Shown in pieces: positions 17,206 through 25,897 of a DNA stretch of 64,000 bases. Source of the DNA: Planococcus versutus. Its GTDB lineage: Bacteria > Bacillota > Bacilli > Bacillales_A > Planococcaceae. Below the pieces are notes generated by a model that ran no database searches, was not told where the DNA came from, and was given only the letters and a program-made list of their open reading frames with translations. The first letter of the stretch is position 1. Each line of letters starts with the position of its first letter. Location of the stretch: NCBI RefSeq assembly GCF_001186155.3, contig NZ_CP016540.2:2830001-2894000 (forward strand), written 5' to 3'. A program made the position numbers and the translations under genes.

Positions 17206-17706
17206 ATGAAATACCTGGATCGTGTTGAAAGCGCTTTCTCTATCATTTTATTTTTATTTGGAATTGCTATTAGTCTATACTCCGTGTTTATGCGTTACGT
17301 CTTGGGAAGTTCTCAGAGTTGGGCTACCGAAATTTATACGATGCTCTTAGTGTGGGCCATTTTTATAGGCTTTTCATCAGCGTTGAAAGAAGACAAGCAT
17401 ATTGCGATAGACGTACTTTACGATAGGTTTGGGCCTAAAATGCAGCAATTCTCTCAAATAGTCACGTTATTGATTGGGTCTGCTTTTAGCATCTTTATCT
17501 TTTGGACTGGTCTTGATATGGTAACGACGGCATACAGTCAAGATATTAAAACTATCGATGTTGGCTTTCCGATATGGATTAATTACTTAATCATGCCGAT
17601 TGCAGGCACTTTGTTATTTATCCGTTTCTGCGAAAAAGCATATCGATACTTTATTAAGAAAGAAAATGTTACGGGCGGAGGAGATGCAGAATGGAAGCAG
17701 CTATAA
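17206..17706 (+). CDS. dctQ: TRAP transporter small permease, DctQ family
   Basis: A 166-residue membrane protein with four predicted helices. The family signature is around SLYSVFMRYVLGSSQSWATEIYTMLLVW (core RYVLGSSQSWATE). It pairs with the large permease to form the sodium-driven membrane domain of a TRAP importer. The GAGGAGG site is well placed. Its end overlaps the start of dctM by 16 bases, indicating coupled translation. Confidence 0.92.
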   Translation: MKYLDRVESAFSIILFLFGIAISLYSVFMRYVLGSSQSWATEIYTMLLVWAIFIGFSSALKEDKHIAIDVLYDRFGPKMQQFSQIVTLLIGSAFSIFIFWTGLDMVTTAYSQDIKTIDVGFPIWINYLIMPIAGTLLFIRFCEKAYRYFIKKENVTGGGDAEWKQL

Positions 17707-18956
17707 TTGTAATTGTTTTACTTTTTGTCTTCGCTTTCTTACGAGTACCAATTGCTATAAGTTTAGCGGTTTCTAGTATTGTTGGACTTTACATGGTTGA
17801 TTTCTCTTTGAATACCGTTATACAAAAAATGTTTACGGGAGTTAACAGTACAACATTAATGGCGATTCCTGGTTTCGTCTTTGCAGGATTAATCATGGCT
17901 AAAGGCGGTATATCAAAATACTTGATTGAATGCATCCGTTCTTGGGTGGGACACACGAAAGGCGGTTTGTCCGTAGTAACTGTTATCACGTGTATGATTT
18001 TTGCAGCTATTTCAGGTTCAAGTCCTGCAACTGCTGCTGCAATTGGCGCCATTATGATTCCGATGATGGTCAAAGCTGGATATGAAAAAAGTTATTCTAT
18101 GGGATTGGTTGCTGCGGCTGGAACATTGGGTATTCTTATTCCTCCTTCAATTCCTTTAATTCTCTATGGGTCAGTTTCAGAACAATCTACTGGACGATTA
18201 TTTTCAGCTGGAATTTTACCAGGAATTTTACTTGGTTTTGCTTTAATTGTCTATGCAGTAATTGTAGCGCACAGAAAAAATTATGGAGGCTTGCCAAAGG
18301 TTCCTTTAAAAGATCGATGGCTTCCTACACTCAGAGCTACTTGGGGACTTGTAATGCCCGTTCTTATTTTAGGAAGTATTTATACGGGTATTGTAACTCC
18401 TACTGAAGCTTCTTTTTTAGCTGCTTTATATGCAATCATTATTTCTATTGTTGTTTACAGAGAAATGACTTGGTCTCAATTTGTTGAAATTACGAAAGAA
18501 TCGATTAATACAACGTCCATGATCTTCCTAATAATCGCTGCAGCTTTGGTTTTTGGGATGTTCTTAACAACTGAGCAAGTTCCACAAGACTTTGCGGCTT
18601 GGGTAAGTGATAGTGGATTTAATAAATGGACATTTTTAATTATCGTTAGTTTACTATTTTTTGTTCTTGGAATGTTCTTAGAGCCAACAGCTATTATCTT
18701 AATTACACTTCCAATTCTATTGCCTATCATTTCTGCATTGGAAATTGATGTTATCCATTTCGCAATCATTATGGTAGTCAACATGGAGTTGGGTATGATC
18801 ACACCGCCAGTCGGACTTAACTTATTCGTTGTCAGTGGAATAACCGGTGAAAAAGTGGAAAAAGTTATAAAAGGTGTAATCCCTTTCTTCATGATCTTTA
18901 TTATTGTTTTGATACTTATCATCATATTCCCTCAGATTTCTTTGTTCTTAACTTAA
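17691..18956 (+). CDS. dctM: TRAP transporter large permease, DctM family
   Basis: A 421-residue polytopic protein with about 12 helices and the DctM signature. Recognisable segments are PIAISLAVSSIVGLYM, MIFAAISGSSPATAAAIGAIM, GTLGILIPPSIPLILYG and the late NMELGMITPPVGLNLFVVSGI, the last two being the repeated hairpin regions of the elevator transporter. It is followed by a strong terminator. Together with DctP and DctQ it would import the acid degraded by the upstream enzymes. Confidence 0.93.
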   Translation: MEAAIIVIVLLFVFAFLRVPIAISLAVSSIVGLYMVDFSLNTVIQKMFTGVNSTTLMAIPGFVFAGLIMAKGGISKYLIECIRSWVGHTKGGLSVVTVITCMIFAAISGSSPATAAAIGAIMIPMMVKAGYEKSYSMGLVAAAGTLGILIPPSIPLILYGSVSEQSTGRLFSAGILPGILLGFALIVYAVIVAHRKNYGGLPKVPLKDRWLPTLRATWGLVMPVLILGSIYTGIVTPTEASFLAALYAIIISIVVYREMTWSQFVEITKESINTTSMIFLIIAAALVFGMFLTTEQVPQDFAAWVSDSGFNKWTFLIIVSLLFFVLGMFLEPTAIILITLPILLPIISALEIDVIHFAIIMVVNMELGMITPPVGLNLFVVSGITGEKVEKVIKGVIPFFMIFIIVLILIIIFPQISLFLT

Positions 18957-18980
18957 TTTCTATCACCACTTGTTGGTTTC

Positions 18981-19017
18981 AAAAAAAGACGGCAGCAGTT
19001 CTGGCGTCTTTTTTTTA
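18981..19017 (+). terminator. Terminator of dctQM
   Basis: Hairpin GACGGCAG / CTGGCGTC with one internal mismatch, flanked by A and T runs (eight T), 25 bp after the dctM stop codon. Confidence 0.85.
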
Positions 19018-19029
19018 TTTTTTACTTTG

Positions 19030-19176
19030 TTATCGTTCAAATCGATACAATGCATCAACAGCATCCAAATCAAACTGGTCATGATAATACCTAACTGCCC
19101 AATTATCACTTTTGCCGAACAAACCACGAGCGAGAATATGTGTTATCGTTTCAACAATACATACACTTAAACACTG
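19030..19176 (-). pseudogene. Remnant coding sequence of unknown family
   Basis: On the minus strand a 48-codon open stretch ends at TAA 19032-19030. Its second half reads like real protein: HILARGLFGKSDNWAVR followed by YYHDQFDLDAVDALYRFER. There is no ATG, GTG or TTG start with a ribosome binding site; an in-frame TAG lies directly upstream. I therefore read it as the surviving 3' part of a decayed gene between dctM and the Ter operon. I do not recognise the family. Confidence 0.35.
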
Positions 19177-19222
19177 CTATACGATCACTATTTTCTTAAC
19201 TATTAAATTGAGTACTAACCAA

Positions 19223-19263
19223 AAAGACCGTCTATCAGTTTAATAAACTGATAGACGGTCTTT
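19223..19263 (-). terminator. Terminator of the Ter operon
   Basis: A near-perfect 41-bp inverted repeat (AAAGACCGTCTATCAG paired with its complement across a short AT loop), immediately downstream of the last TerD gene. A and T runs on both sides would let it act in both directions. Confidence 0.9.
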
Positions 19264-19270
19264 AATTCAT

Positions 19271-19849
19271 TTAGCTTAATCCAAAATCATTTACCAATGC
19301 TGCCAGACCACCTTGATAGCCACTACCAATTGCATTAAATTTCCATTCATTACCGTGGCGGTATAATTCTCCAACCACTAAAGCTGTTTCAATCGAGAAA
19401 TCTTCACCAAGATCGTAACGAATTAGTTCTTCGTTTGAATTTTCATTCAAGATGCGGATAAATGCGTTAGAAACTTGACCAAAGTTTTGTCCACGGCTTT
19501 CTGCTTCATGAATCGTTACTGTAAAGACAACTTTGTGAATGTCAGCAGGAACATTTGGTAAGTCAACAATGACTTGCTCATCATCTCCGTCTCCTTCACC
19601 AGTCAAGTTATCTCCAGTGTGAACAACAGAACCGTTTCCACCTTCCAGGTTGTTGTAGAAAACAAAATCTTCTGGACCGCGTGATTTGCCGTTTTCCCCT
19701 ACCAAGAAAATAGAAGCATCTAAGTCGAAATCGCCGCCACCGCTATATTTATTAGTATCCCAACCTAAACCAACGACCACTTTCGTAAGTCCCGGATTTG
19801 TTTTTGTTAAATCGATTTTCTGTCCTTTTGAAAGATTAATTGCTGACAT
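19271..19849 (-). CDS. TerD family stress protein (third paralogue)
   Basis: A 192-residue TerD-domain protein. It has the conserved start [15 protein letters not shown], the acidic Ca2+-binding segment [17 protein letters not shown] and the second acidic site [16 protein letters not shown], and ends with the usual [20 protein letters not shown]. TerD proteins are small calcium-binding beta sandwiches linked to tellurite, phage and envelope stress; in Bacillus they are general stress proteins. It is the last gene of the operon, behind telA, and closely resembles the paralogue at 27075-27653. Confidence 0.93.
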   Translation of the reverse strand: MSAINLSKGQKIDLTKTNPGLTKVVVGLGWDTNKYSGGGDFDLDASIFLVGENGKSRGPEDFVFYNNLEGGNGSVVHTGDNLTGEGDGDDEQVIVDLPNVPADIHKVVFTVTIHEAESRGQNFGQVSNAFIRILNENSNEELIRYDLGEDFSIETALVVGELYRHGNEWKFNAIGSGYQGGLAALVNDFGLS

Positions 19850-19867
19850 CGTTTATTCCTCCTCTAA

Positions 19868-20950
19868 TTAATTAGCTTTACGCTGAGTATCTTCGTACTT
19901 CTTCTGCAACTCTTCAATTCGGAGACGTCCTTCTTCGCGCATCTTGCGGTTTTCTTGCTCAATTTCACGCGTGTCGTTCATCCCTTGCATAATAGTCTCC
20001 CATGTCTGTTCAATGGTTTCAATCTTGATGCTCGGCTGACCAGACATTCTGGCGATATCTACACTTTGACGTGAAATGTCATTCGCGTTGTTGAGCAACA
20101 TTTCGTTCGTTCGACGATCTAGTTCACTCATCGACTCTGCTACTAAATTTTGACGTTTAGCTGCGATGGCATTGATCAATCCCGTCTTAAAGATCGGAAT
20201 GGTCGTAACAAAAGCGGAGTTAATTTTTCCGATAAGTTTTGTGTTCCCGCGTTGAAGCATGCGAATTTGAGGCGCCGACTGATAAGACACTTGTTTGGCC
20301 ATTTCCAAGTCGTATACGCGCTGCTCTAATAATTCAATGGCATTTTGTAGAGAGTTGAGTTCCATTAACGCCATTTGATCTCCAGATTCTGCTTTTGCAC
20401 GAACAGCAGGCTCTTGAGCTTTTAGTTCTTCAACTTTCACATCGCCTGCTGCAATGTATTTTTCTAACTCAATAAAGTAATTGAAGTTTTGGTTGTATAG
20501 TTCTTCTAACGTCGTTGTCGATTTTTTCATTTCACCTTCGTACTTTGTGATTTCAACATACACTTTATCAATTTCTGTTCCCATGGTTTGATACTTATTA
20601 AATAATTGTTCAATCACTTTATTGCCTTTGTTGAAAATCTTACTCATAAAGCCTTTCTTTTCAACGAAATCTTTTTTATCGAATTTATCCATGATTTTAC
20701 CTAGTTGCTTCAATAATTCACTAGATTCTTCCATGCTATTTGCTTGAACAGAATTCAATACTTTTCCAGTAAAAGCTGAAATTTCATTCGCTGGTTCACG
20801 ACCAAATTCCAGTAAAGCGATTTGGTTTTTGGGATCGATTTTCGCAGCCAACTGAAGAACTTCCGGATCTTTCTTCAACTGGACTTTTAATTGATTTTCA
20901 TCTTTCATTACCAATTCTTGTTGTTCAATTTGATCTGGCATATGGGTCAT
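19868..20950 (-). CDS. telA: Toxic anion resistance protein TelA/YceH
   Basis: A 360-residue, largely alpha-helical cytoplasmic protein of the TelA family, found with TerD genes and linked to tellurite and cell-wall antibiotic tolerance. The N-terminal half has QIALLEFGREPANEIS and the conserved FNKGNKVIEQLFNKYQTM region; the C-terminal part ends in a charged coiled-coil-like tail. The biochemical activity is unknown. It starts after AAAAAGGAG and lies between yceG and the third TerD gene, the same association as in Bacillus subtilis yceG-yceH. Confidence 0.92.
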   Translation of the reverse strand: MTHMPDQIEQQELVMKDENQLKVQLKKDPEVLQLAAKIDPKNQIALLEFGREPANEISAFTGKVLNSVQANSMEESSELLKQLGKIMDKFDKKDFVEKKGFMSKIFNKGNKVIEQLFNKYQTMGTEIDKVYVEITKYEGEMKKSTTTLEELYNQNFNYFIELEKYIAAGDVKVEELKAQEPAVRAKAESGDQMALMELNSLQNAIELLEQRVYDLEMAKQVSYQSAPQIRMLQRGNTKLIGKINSAFVTTIPIFKTGLINAIAAKRQNLVAESMSELDRRTNEMLLNNANDISRQSVDIARMSGQPSIKIETIEQTWETIMQGMNDTREIEQENRKMREEGRLRIEELQKKYEDTQRKAN

Positions 20951-20970
20951 CTGTTGTCACTCCTTTTTGG

Positions 20971-22584
20971 CTATAGCCATTTTTTAAATAACTTTTTCAC
21001 GACAGAAGGCTCACGGTATGGCTCGTTAAAGCTTCGTTCATCAAGCCAGTGTGTATCAAAAAATTCGGGATCGACCCAGCGCTCCACGTCTTGGTGTCCT
21101 TGCGGATTGACAATAATCACATCGAGTCCAAATATATGAATTAAAGCAATCGCATTAGCGTCGGCACGACTGAGTTCACCATCTTTTTCTTCGTTATAAA
21201 AAAGCATTGTTGGTACAAATTGCGGATAATCGAATAATTGAATCAGTTGAATGACCGATTCCGGAAGCAGCATAGACTGAGAAAAAGCATACAGCTGCAA
21301 GTCTTCTAAAGACTCCCCATTAACAGGCAACAAAATCGGCTTTTCAACATGTCTTGCGACTGCTGCGGCAATTGCCGTCTGAACGCCTTCAGGTAACTTA
21401 TTGTACTTCCACCAATTTGCTGTTTTCATTTTTTCAGGATCTAGCTTTCCATCTTTTCCAAGCGCAGCGCGGTAATGAAATTGCTGATTGCCTTTGCGTT
21501 CTTCTATAAAAGGAAAGCTGCGAACTAACTTTGTGTCTTCGCGTTCGGTTAAATTGTGAATGTTATCCCAAAAACGCTTGCGGTCTTTTTCAATCCCCAT
21601 CACTTTTGCAAAAACCACAGGAATGTTGACTTGCCCACTCGCTACTGAAAAAGAAGGTCGCACCATTGCGCGTTCTTTAGCAAGCATGAATGCTTCATCT
21701 ATTGTGGTCTTTAAACGAACCGATTGCGTCAAATATGACTTGAATTGGAAGGGCTTATAAAGTCCAGAATCATCATGATGGAGTAAGCGATCTACTTCTT
21801 GTGTAGCTCGGTAAGCGACAGTTCCTACACGTTTTGGTTTTTCTTCAGGAAATGGCAACAGGGAATCGGCATTTACTTGGAAGCTATGGGTATGCAATCC
21901 TTCACTACCAATGGCTTGTTCAAACCATTTTTGTCCTTTCGGATCATATACAATAACATGAAAACCAAAAGCTGTTGCTAATTTCAAAAACCAGGTTTCG
22001 CTTTCCGTAGCATCGCCATACCACAAAAAGCCTGGCAATCCTTTTTCTAGATCTAATTTTTCAATTTCAGGTTCGATATGATTAAACATCCACTTGACTA
22101 AATCTGTGGTCACCCGGCGGAATGAGGAATGTGTCGTATCTCCACTTGATTGCGCTTGAAACGCTTTCAATATATCAATTAATACCAATCGCAATCGTCG
22201 ATTTAATTCAGCATCCTTGAATTTCGGTAACAGCCCTTTGCCATCTAAAAAAGCGGTCATGCGATTTGGCGACAACCCTTTTTCCTTTTTATTCATTTCA
22301 AACAAATCTTGAAGCGTTCGCAAACGATCTTGTTCAATATGCTTGTTCATTTTATCGGAAAGACGGATTAACCGTCCTTCCGCCGCTTCCATAACATCGT
22401 AGATAGAAGCAAAATATTCATCTGCATCAAGTGTCATGCCGGTAATTTGTCCAAGCAATTGCGGATAGGTAATGCGGTTTTCTTCAATTTGTGTTTCGCT
22501 GTGATCCACAATCGGTTTTTTTAGCCATTCCCCGATTTTTTCCGGATCCCAGGTTCTAGCGGGGATTGGATTCAATTGAACCAT
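20971..22584 (-). CDS. yceG: YceG family protein of the Ter operon
   Basis: A 537-residue protein of YceG-family length. Two similar segments, FLWYGDATESETWFLKLA with VIVYDPKGQKWFE and MLFYNEEKDGELSRADANA with VIIVNPQGHQDVE, suggest an internal duplication of an alpha/beta unit. No membrane segments or known catalytic motif are obvious. The family is restricted to Ter-type stress loci and its activity is unassigned. It is preceded by CAAGGAGAG and follows the HAD gene by 24 bases. Confidence 0.9.
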   Translation of the reverse strand: MVQLNPIPARTWDPEKIGEWLKKPIVDHSETQIEENRITYPQLLGQITGMTLDADEYFASIYDVMEAAEGRLIRLSDKMNKHIEQDRLRTLQDLFEMNKKEKGLSPNRMTAFLDGKGLLPKFKDAELNRRLRLVLIDILKAFQAQSSGDTTHSSFRRVTTDLVKWMFNHIEPEIEKLDLEKGLPGFLWYGDATESETWFLKLATAFGFHVIVYDPKGQKWFEQAIGSEGLHTHSFQVNADSLLPFPEEKPKRVGTVAYRATQEVDRLLHHDDSGLYKPFQFKSYLTQSVRLKTTIDEAFMLAKERAMVRPSFSVASGQVNIPVVFAKVMGIEKDRKRFWDNIHNLTEREDTKLVRSFPFIEERKGNQQFHYRAALGKDGKLDPEKMKTANWWKYNKLPEGVQTAIAAAVARHVEKPILLPVNGESLEDLQLYAFSQSMLLPESVIQLIQLFDYPQFVPTMLFYNEEKDGELSRADANAIALIHIFGLDVIIVNPQGHQDVERWVDPEFFDTHWLDERSFNEPYREPSVVKKLFKKWL

Positions 22585-22608
22585 CGGAATCTCTCCTTGC
22601 TTTGTTGC

Positions 22609-23424
22609 TTATTGACGCTGCAGTGAAATCTCTGCTACACGGGCCAAGATTTCCTCTCCAACTTTAATGCCGTGTTTATCGGTCTTATGAATATGTCCGG
22701 ACATTGAAACTCTACTTTTTACTGCTTCGCCATGAGATGCCACTATGCCATAATCGGCACTTTCTAGTAAATCCAGATCGAGTAGCGAATCTCCAGCTGC
22801 CAGAACGTAGCTGGCACCTATACGTTCCTTAATGTACATCGCGGCAGCTGCTTTCGTAATGCTTTCTGGCATAAAATAAAGCTTCCTACCTTGCAGGGAC
22901 ATTCCCCATCCAAGCTCTTTAAATACGGTTGTGTAGAAATCCAGCTTGTCTTCTGGAAAACGTGCACGATCCACAATCAGGTAAACAAACCACTCTTCCG
23001 CTTCTTTGACTTTCAGTACCCAGTCCTCTGAAAAATGACGTTCAATTTCCGGTAGCAATTCTGAAATAATGGTTTTCCGACTGACACACTGCTGGCGAAT
23101 CTCTTCAGACCACTCTTTGATGGGTTTGCCGTTTTCCAAAATGACAGCGCCATTAGATACAATCGCAAACCGCGGTGCTTGCTGTCCGTTAAAAATACCC
23201 GTCACTCGCTCGTATTGAGCTTGTGTCCGTGTAGTCACGGGCAAAAAGAATGCTGAAGCATGAATGTTCCAAAGCGCTGATTGACTTTTTTTCGTCATAA
23301 ACGACAGTGGTTTCCCCTCGTAGCGCTCTACTTCAACTAACTCTTCTTCCGTTATTTCCATGCCCATTGAATTGCGTGAATAAATTAACGTTTGATCTAA
23401 ATCACTAGCAAACAGGATTGTCAT
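22609..23424 (-). CDS. HAD-superfamily phosphatase of the Ter operon
   Basis: A 271-residue HAD hydrolase. Motif I is FASDLDQTLIYS with the nucleophilic Asp and general-acid Asp, motif II is likely VTTRTQAQY, and motif III/IV is AAGDSLLDLDLL. In this operon it would dephosphorylate a sugar or nucleotide-like intermediate. The ATGA overlap with the upstream StiP-like gene shows translational coupling. It is not a housekeeping sugar phosphatase judged by its context. Confidence 0.88.
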   Translation of the reverse strand: MTILFASDLDQTLIYSRNSMGMEITEEELVEVERYEGKPLSFMTKKSQSALWNIHASAFFLPVTTRTQAQYERVTGIFNGQQAPRFAIVSNGAVILENGKPIKEWSEEIRQQCVSRKTIISELLPEIERHFSEDWVLKVKEAEEWFVYLIVDRARFPEDKLDFYTTVFKELGWGMSLQGRKLYFMPESITKAAAAMYIKERIGASYVLAAGDSLLDLDLLESADYGIVASHGEAVKSRVSMSGHIHKTDKHGIKVGEEILARVAEISLQRQ

Positions 23425-24530
23425 GTTTCTTTACCCGAATGGATCAAACCGATTGCGCGGTAAAACAAGTCAGGAACAACCTCTACCGGTACGTTTTTTT
23501 CTTTTGCTAACATCAAAATATGGTGAACGTCTGGGTTTTCCAAGCTGTTTACAAGAACTTTCCATGGGCTTCTGCGAAGCAAAACGCGTGTTGTCTCGCC
23601 AACTCCTGGTTTAATCAAATGATAATCCGTTTCACTATACAGTTGATGACCGATTTCTTCGACTTCTTTCATTCCTTGCCATGTTCTTTTCGCTGTTACA
23701 GGTGTCGAAACAGCATCTGCTTCTACTTTATCACGAGTAGCCTCGAAGCATTCTGTGATTTGATCAACAAAATCATTTGACAAGTCTTCTGCTAACAGTT
23801 CTCCGTAAAATTTTGCACCGTGAAAGTCGTCTTCACCGATGTATAACTTATTAAGAATGGTACGGCTCACAAGTCCTGATACAGTGGCGTTTAAACACGC
23901 ACTGGGAATCAGAAAGTCTTCACGTGTTCCAAATAAGACCGCGCAAGCACCCGGGTCAGCAAGTACTGCCATATCATCATAAAGATTCATGTTTTTTTCT
24001 TTGTTAAGTTGATTTACCGCTTTAGTCAATTCTTTTTGAATAGCGCCTTTTCCAGTCCATCCATCTACAAATTGAATGCGACTCGTTGGATGTGCAGCAC
24101 GAATCGAATCCATTGCTTTCTCATCAATTCCTTTGTCACGCAAAATGGAAACACTATAATGAGGCCATTCCATCTTCATCATTTGTTTAGCATAACGATG
24201 AATTAAGATACCAATTGGACTGCCCGCGCGTGCTAAGGATACAAGAACAATATCCTCGGTGCCAGCATTCATGAAAATGCGACGTGTTACGAGTCCAACT
24301 AAATAAGCCAATTGTTCTTTTGTTTTAAGTACCGTTTCGTGATAAAGCTTGGTGTATTCCTCAGAAGGTTGATATTCCATCGGCAACCGTTCTGCATAAT
24401 GAGAACCTGTTTGAACCGCTTTTTCCCGTTCTTCTAATGTACTTTCAGTAAACACTTCACTTACATCTTTTAATAGAAAAGTGATATCTTCTTTGGGATA
24501 ACTTGTTTTTACTAAACCGGTGGCTGTCAT
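23421..24530 (-). CDS. StiP/Pelota-domain protein (putative cysteine protease)
   Basis: A 369-residue protein of the StiP family. The N-terminal 270 residues carry SLARAGSPIGILIHRYAK, FVDGWTGKGAIQKEL and ADPGACAVLFGTREDF, the core of a fold related to phosphoribosyltransferases; Cys residues in ADPGACA and IPSACLNATVSG are candidates for the proposed protease nucleophile. The C-terminal 90 residues (RVLLRRSPWKVLVNS, MLAKEKNVPVEVVPD) match a Pelota/L7Ae-like RNA-binding unit. It is coupled by ATGA overlaps to genes on both sides. Confidence 0.82.
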   Translation of the reverse strand: MTATGLVKTSYPKEDITFLLKDVSEVFTESTLEEREKAVQTGSHYAERLPMEYQPSEEYTKLYHETVLKTKEQLAYLVGLVTRRIFMNAGTEDIVLVSLARAGSPIGILIHRYAKQMMKMEWPHYSVSILRDKGIDEKAMDSIRAAHPTSRIQFVDGWTGKGAIQKELTKAVNQLNKEKNMNLYDDMAVLADPGACAVLFGTREDFLIPSACLNATVSGLVSRTILNKLYIGEDDFHGAKFYGELLAEDLSNDFVDQITECFEATRDKVEADAVSTPVTAKRTWQGMKEVEEIGHQLYSETDYHLIKPGVGETTRVLLRRSPWKVLVNSLENPDVHHILMLAKEKNVPVEVVPDLFYRAIGLIHSGKET

Positions 24531-25897
24531 TCGATTTCTTCACTCCTTTTACTAGTCGTAAAGGATATCCATTCTACTGATGCCTTGCTCTGTAAATAGA
24601 CAAGCAAAGGTTGCCATTCTGATTTCTCAACAACCGATTCGGTTAATAAGTAGATGCGATCGATATCCAATGCATTCAAGTTATAAATAAATTGATTGAT
24701 TTCTTCGGCATCTGGCAAGTTAAATTTCACTTTTTCTTGTATCGGATAATTTAAAGTTGGAGAGGCAAAAATTGGACTGCGCGTCGTCGTCTGCACGAGC
24801 AGGTTTTCTCCTAATGCCAATGCAAAACGGAGAGGCAAGTACATATTTTCGCCGACGCCAATGACCAATGCCTTATCTTTTCTATTTGCAAAAGGCGCTG
24901 TTGCTTGTTGTGCCCATTTTGTAATTTCATCTTGTTCTTTACTAGTAATACCGAAACGACCCGTATAAGGAACATATTGCTGTCTTGTTTTTGAAGTAAC
25001 CTTTAATTTAGTGGTATTCATTTCAGTAACTGGCATTTTTTCAGCTGTACTAGTTAATGAGTTTTTTTCAATTTCCTGAGGCATTTTACTGTGAACCAAT
25101 TCAAACTGACCAGACATCAGCGACAAAATTTTCAAACTGATACCACGATTATTTACCGCATTTTCTATTTTTTCTTTTTGACTATCGTTTCGCCAATCAA
25201 GAATCGACAGCGAAGCATACTTTTTCCCCGGGAATTGATCATCCAATGCACAAACCAAATTCAATAACGTATTGCCCGTCGAAATTTCATCGTCTATTAA
25301 AACAATGGTCTCTGCTCTTTCAAGCATTCCGGGAGGCGCATATACTTTATGGGATGTTGCGTGGGAATGTTCTTCTTCAAAGACAAAAGATGGGGTCATG
25401 CCAACAATTTCTTCGCGTGTTGTATGAATATAAGCGGCTCCTTCAAAATGCTGAAAAACTGAATGACCAAGTCCCGTTGCAGTTTCCGCCATTCCAATGA
25501 AAACTGTTTTTTGAGGCATCGTTTTTTTAAATTCAAGCGATTGCAAACTTAGTTCACGATTTACTTTTCCAGTTTCTATCATTTGCACGAGTAAGTTCGC
25601 ATCAGGATATCCTTCTAGATCTGCGCTTTCCATTAGCAAAGAAGCTAACAATGTTCCCGTACCAAGAGCTAACGATGGATCCACAGCCAAGTGTTTAGCA
25701 ATCAATTTACTGACAAATAAAAATTGACGCTTCTTATTCACGCGTAAAGCCACAGAAAAAAGGGATTCTGGTGAAAGCGCAGGATAAGCGTCTGTTACCG
25801 AAATATTGATTGTTAAATTATCCCATAACTTAGTGTTGATTTGATAGTTGGTTCGCCCGGATATGATTGAGGACGTCGATTGGTTGATAGTTTTCAT
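24527..25897 (-). CDS. Phosphoribosyltransferase with TRSP domain (Ter operon)
   Basis: A 456-residue protein. The PRPP-binding loop ETIVLIDDEISTGNTLL, near residue 200, identifies a phosphoribosyltransferase. The C-terminal part, after about residue 300, contains the TRSP-type segment YTGRFGITSKEQDEITKWA and VIGVGENMYLPLRFALALGENL. In the proposed Ter biosynthetic module this enzyme attaches ribose phosphate to an unknown base. The start overlaps the upstream lyase gene by 68 bases; the ATG at 25897 has a GGGG-containing site. No housekeeping salvage role is suggested by the context. Confidence 0.85.
   Translation of the reverse strand: MKTINQSTSSIISGRTNYQINTKLWDNLTINISVTDAYPALSPESLFSVALRVNKKRQFLFVSKLIAKHLAVDPSLALGTGTLLASLLMESADLEGYPDANLLVQMIETGKVNRELSLQSLEFKKTMPQKTVFIGMAETATGLGHSVFQHFEGAAYIHTTREEIVGMTPSFVFEEEHSHATSHKVYAPPGMLERAETIVLIDDEISTGNTLLNLVCALDDQFPGKKYASLSILDWRNDSQKEKIENAVNNRGISLKILSLMSGQFELVHSKMPQEIEKNSLTSTAEKMPVTEMNTTKLKVTSKTRQQYVPYTGRFGITSKEQDEITKWAQQATAPFANRKDKALVIGVGENMYLPLRFALALGENLLVQTTTRSPIFASPTLNYPIQEKVKFNLPDAEEINQFIYNLNALDIDRIYLLTESVVEKSEWQPLLVYLQSKASVEWISFTTSKRSEEIE

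Noticed and set aside
18970..19170. Plus-strand open frame of 66 codons after dctM
   Set aside because: It begins inside the dctM terminator region, has no ribosome binding site and is antisense to the coding-like remnant.
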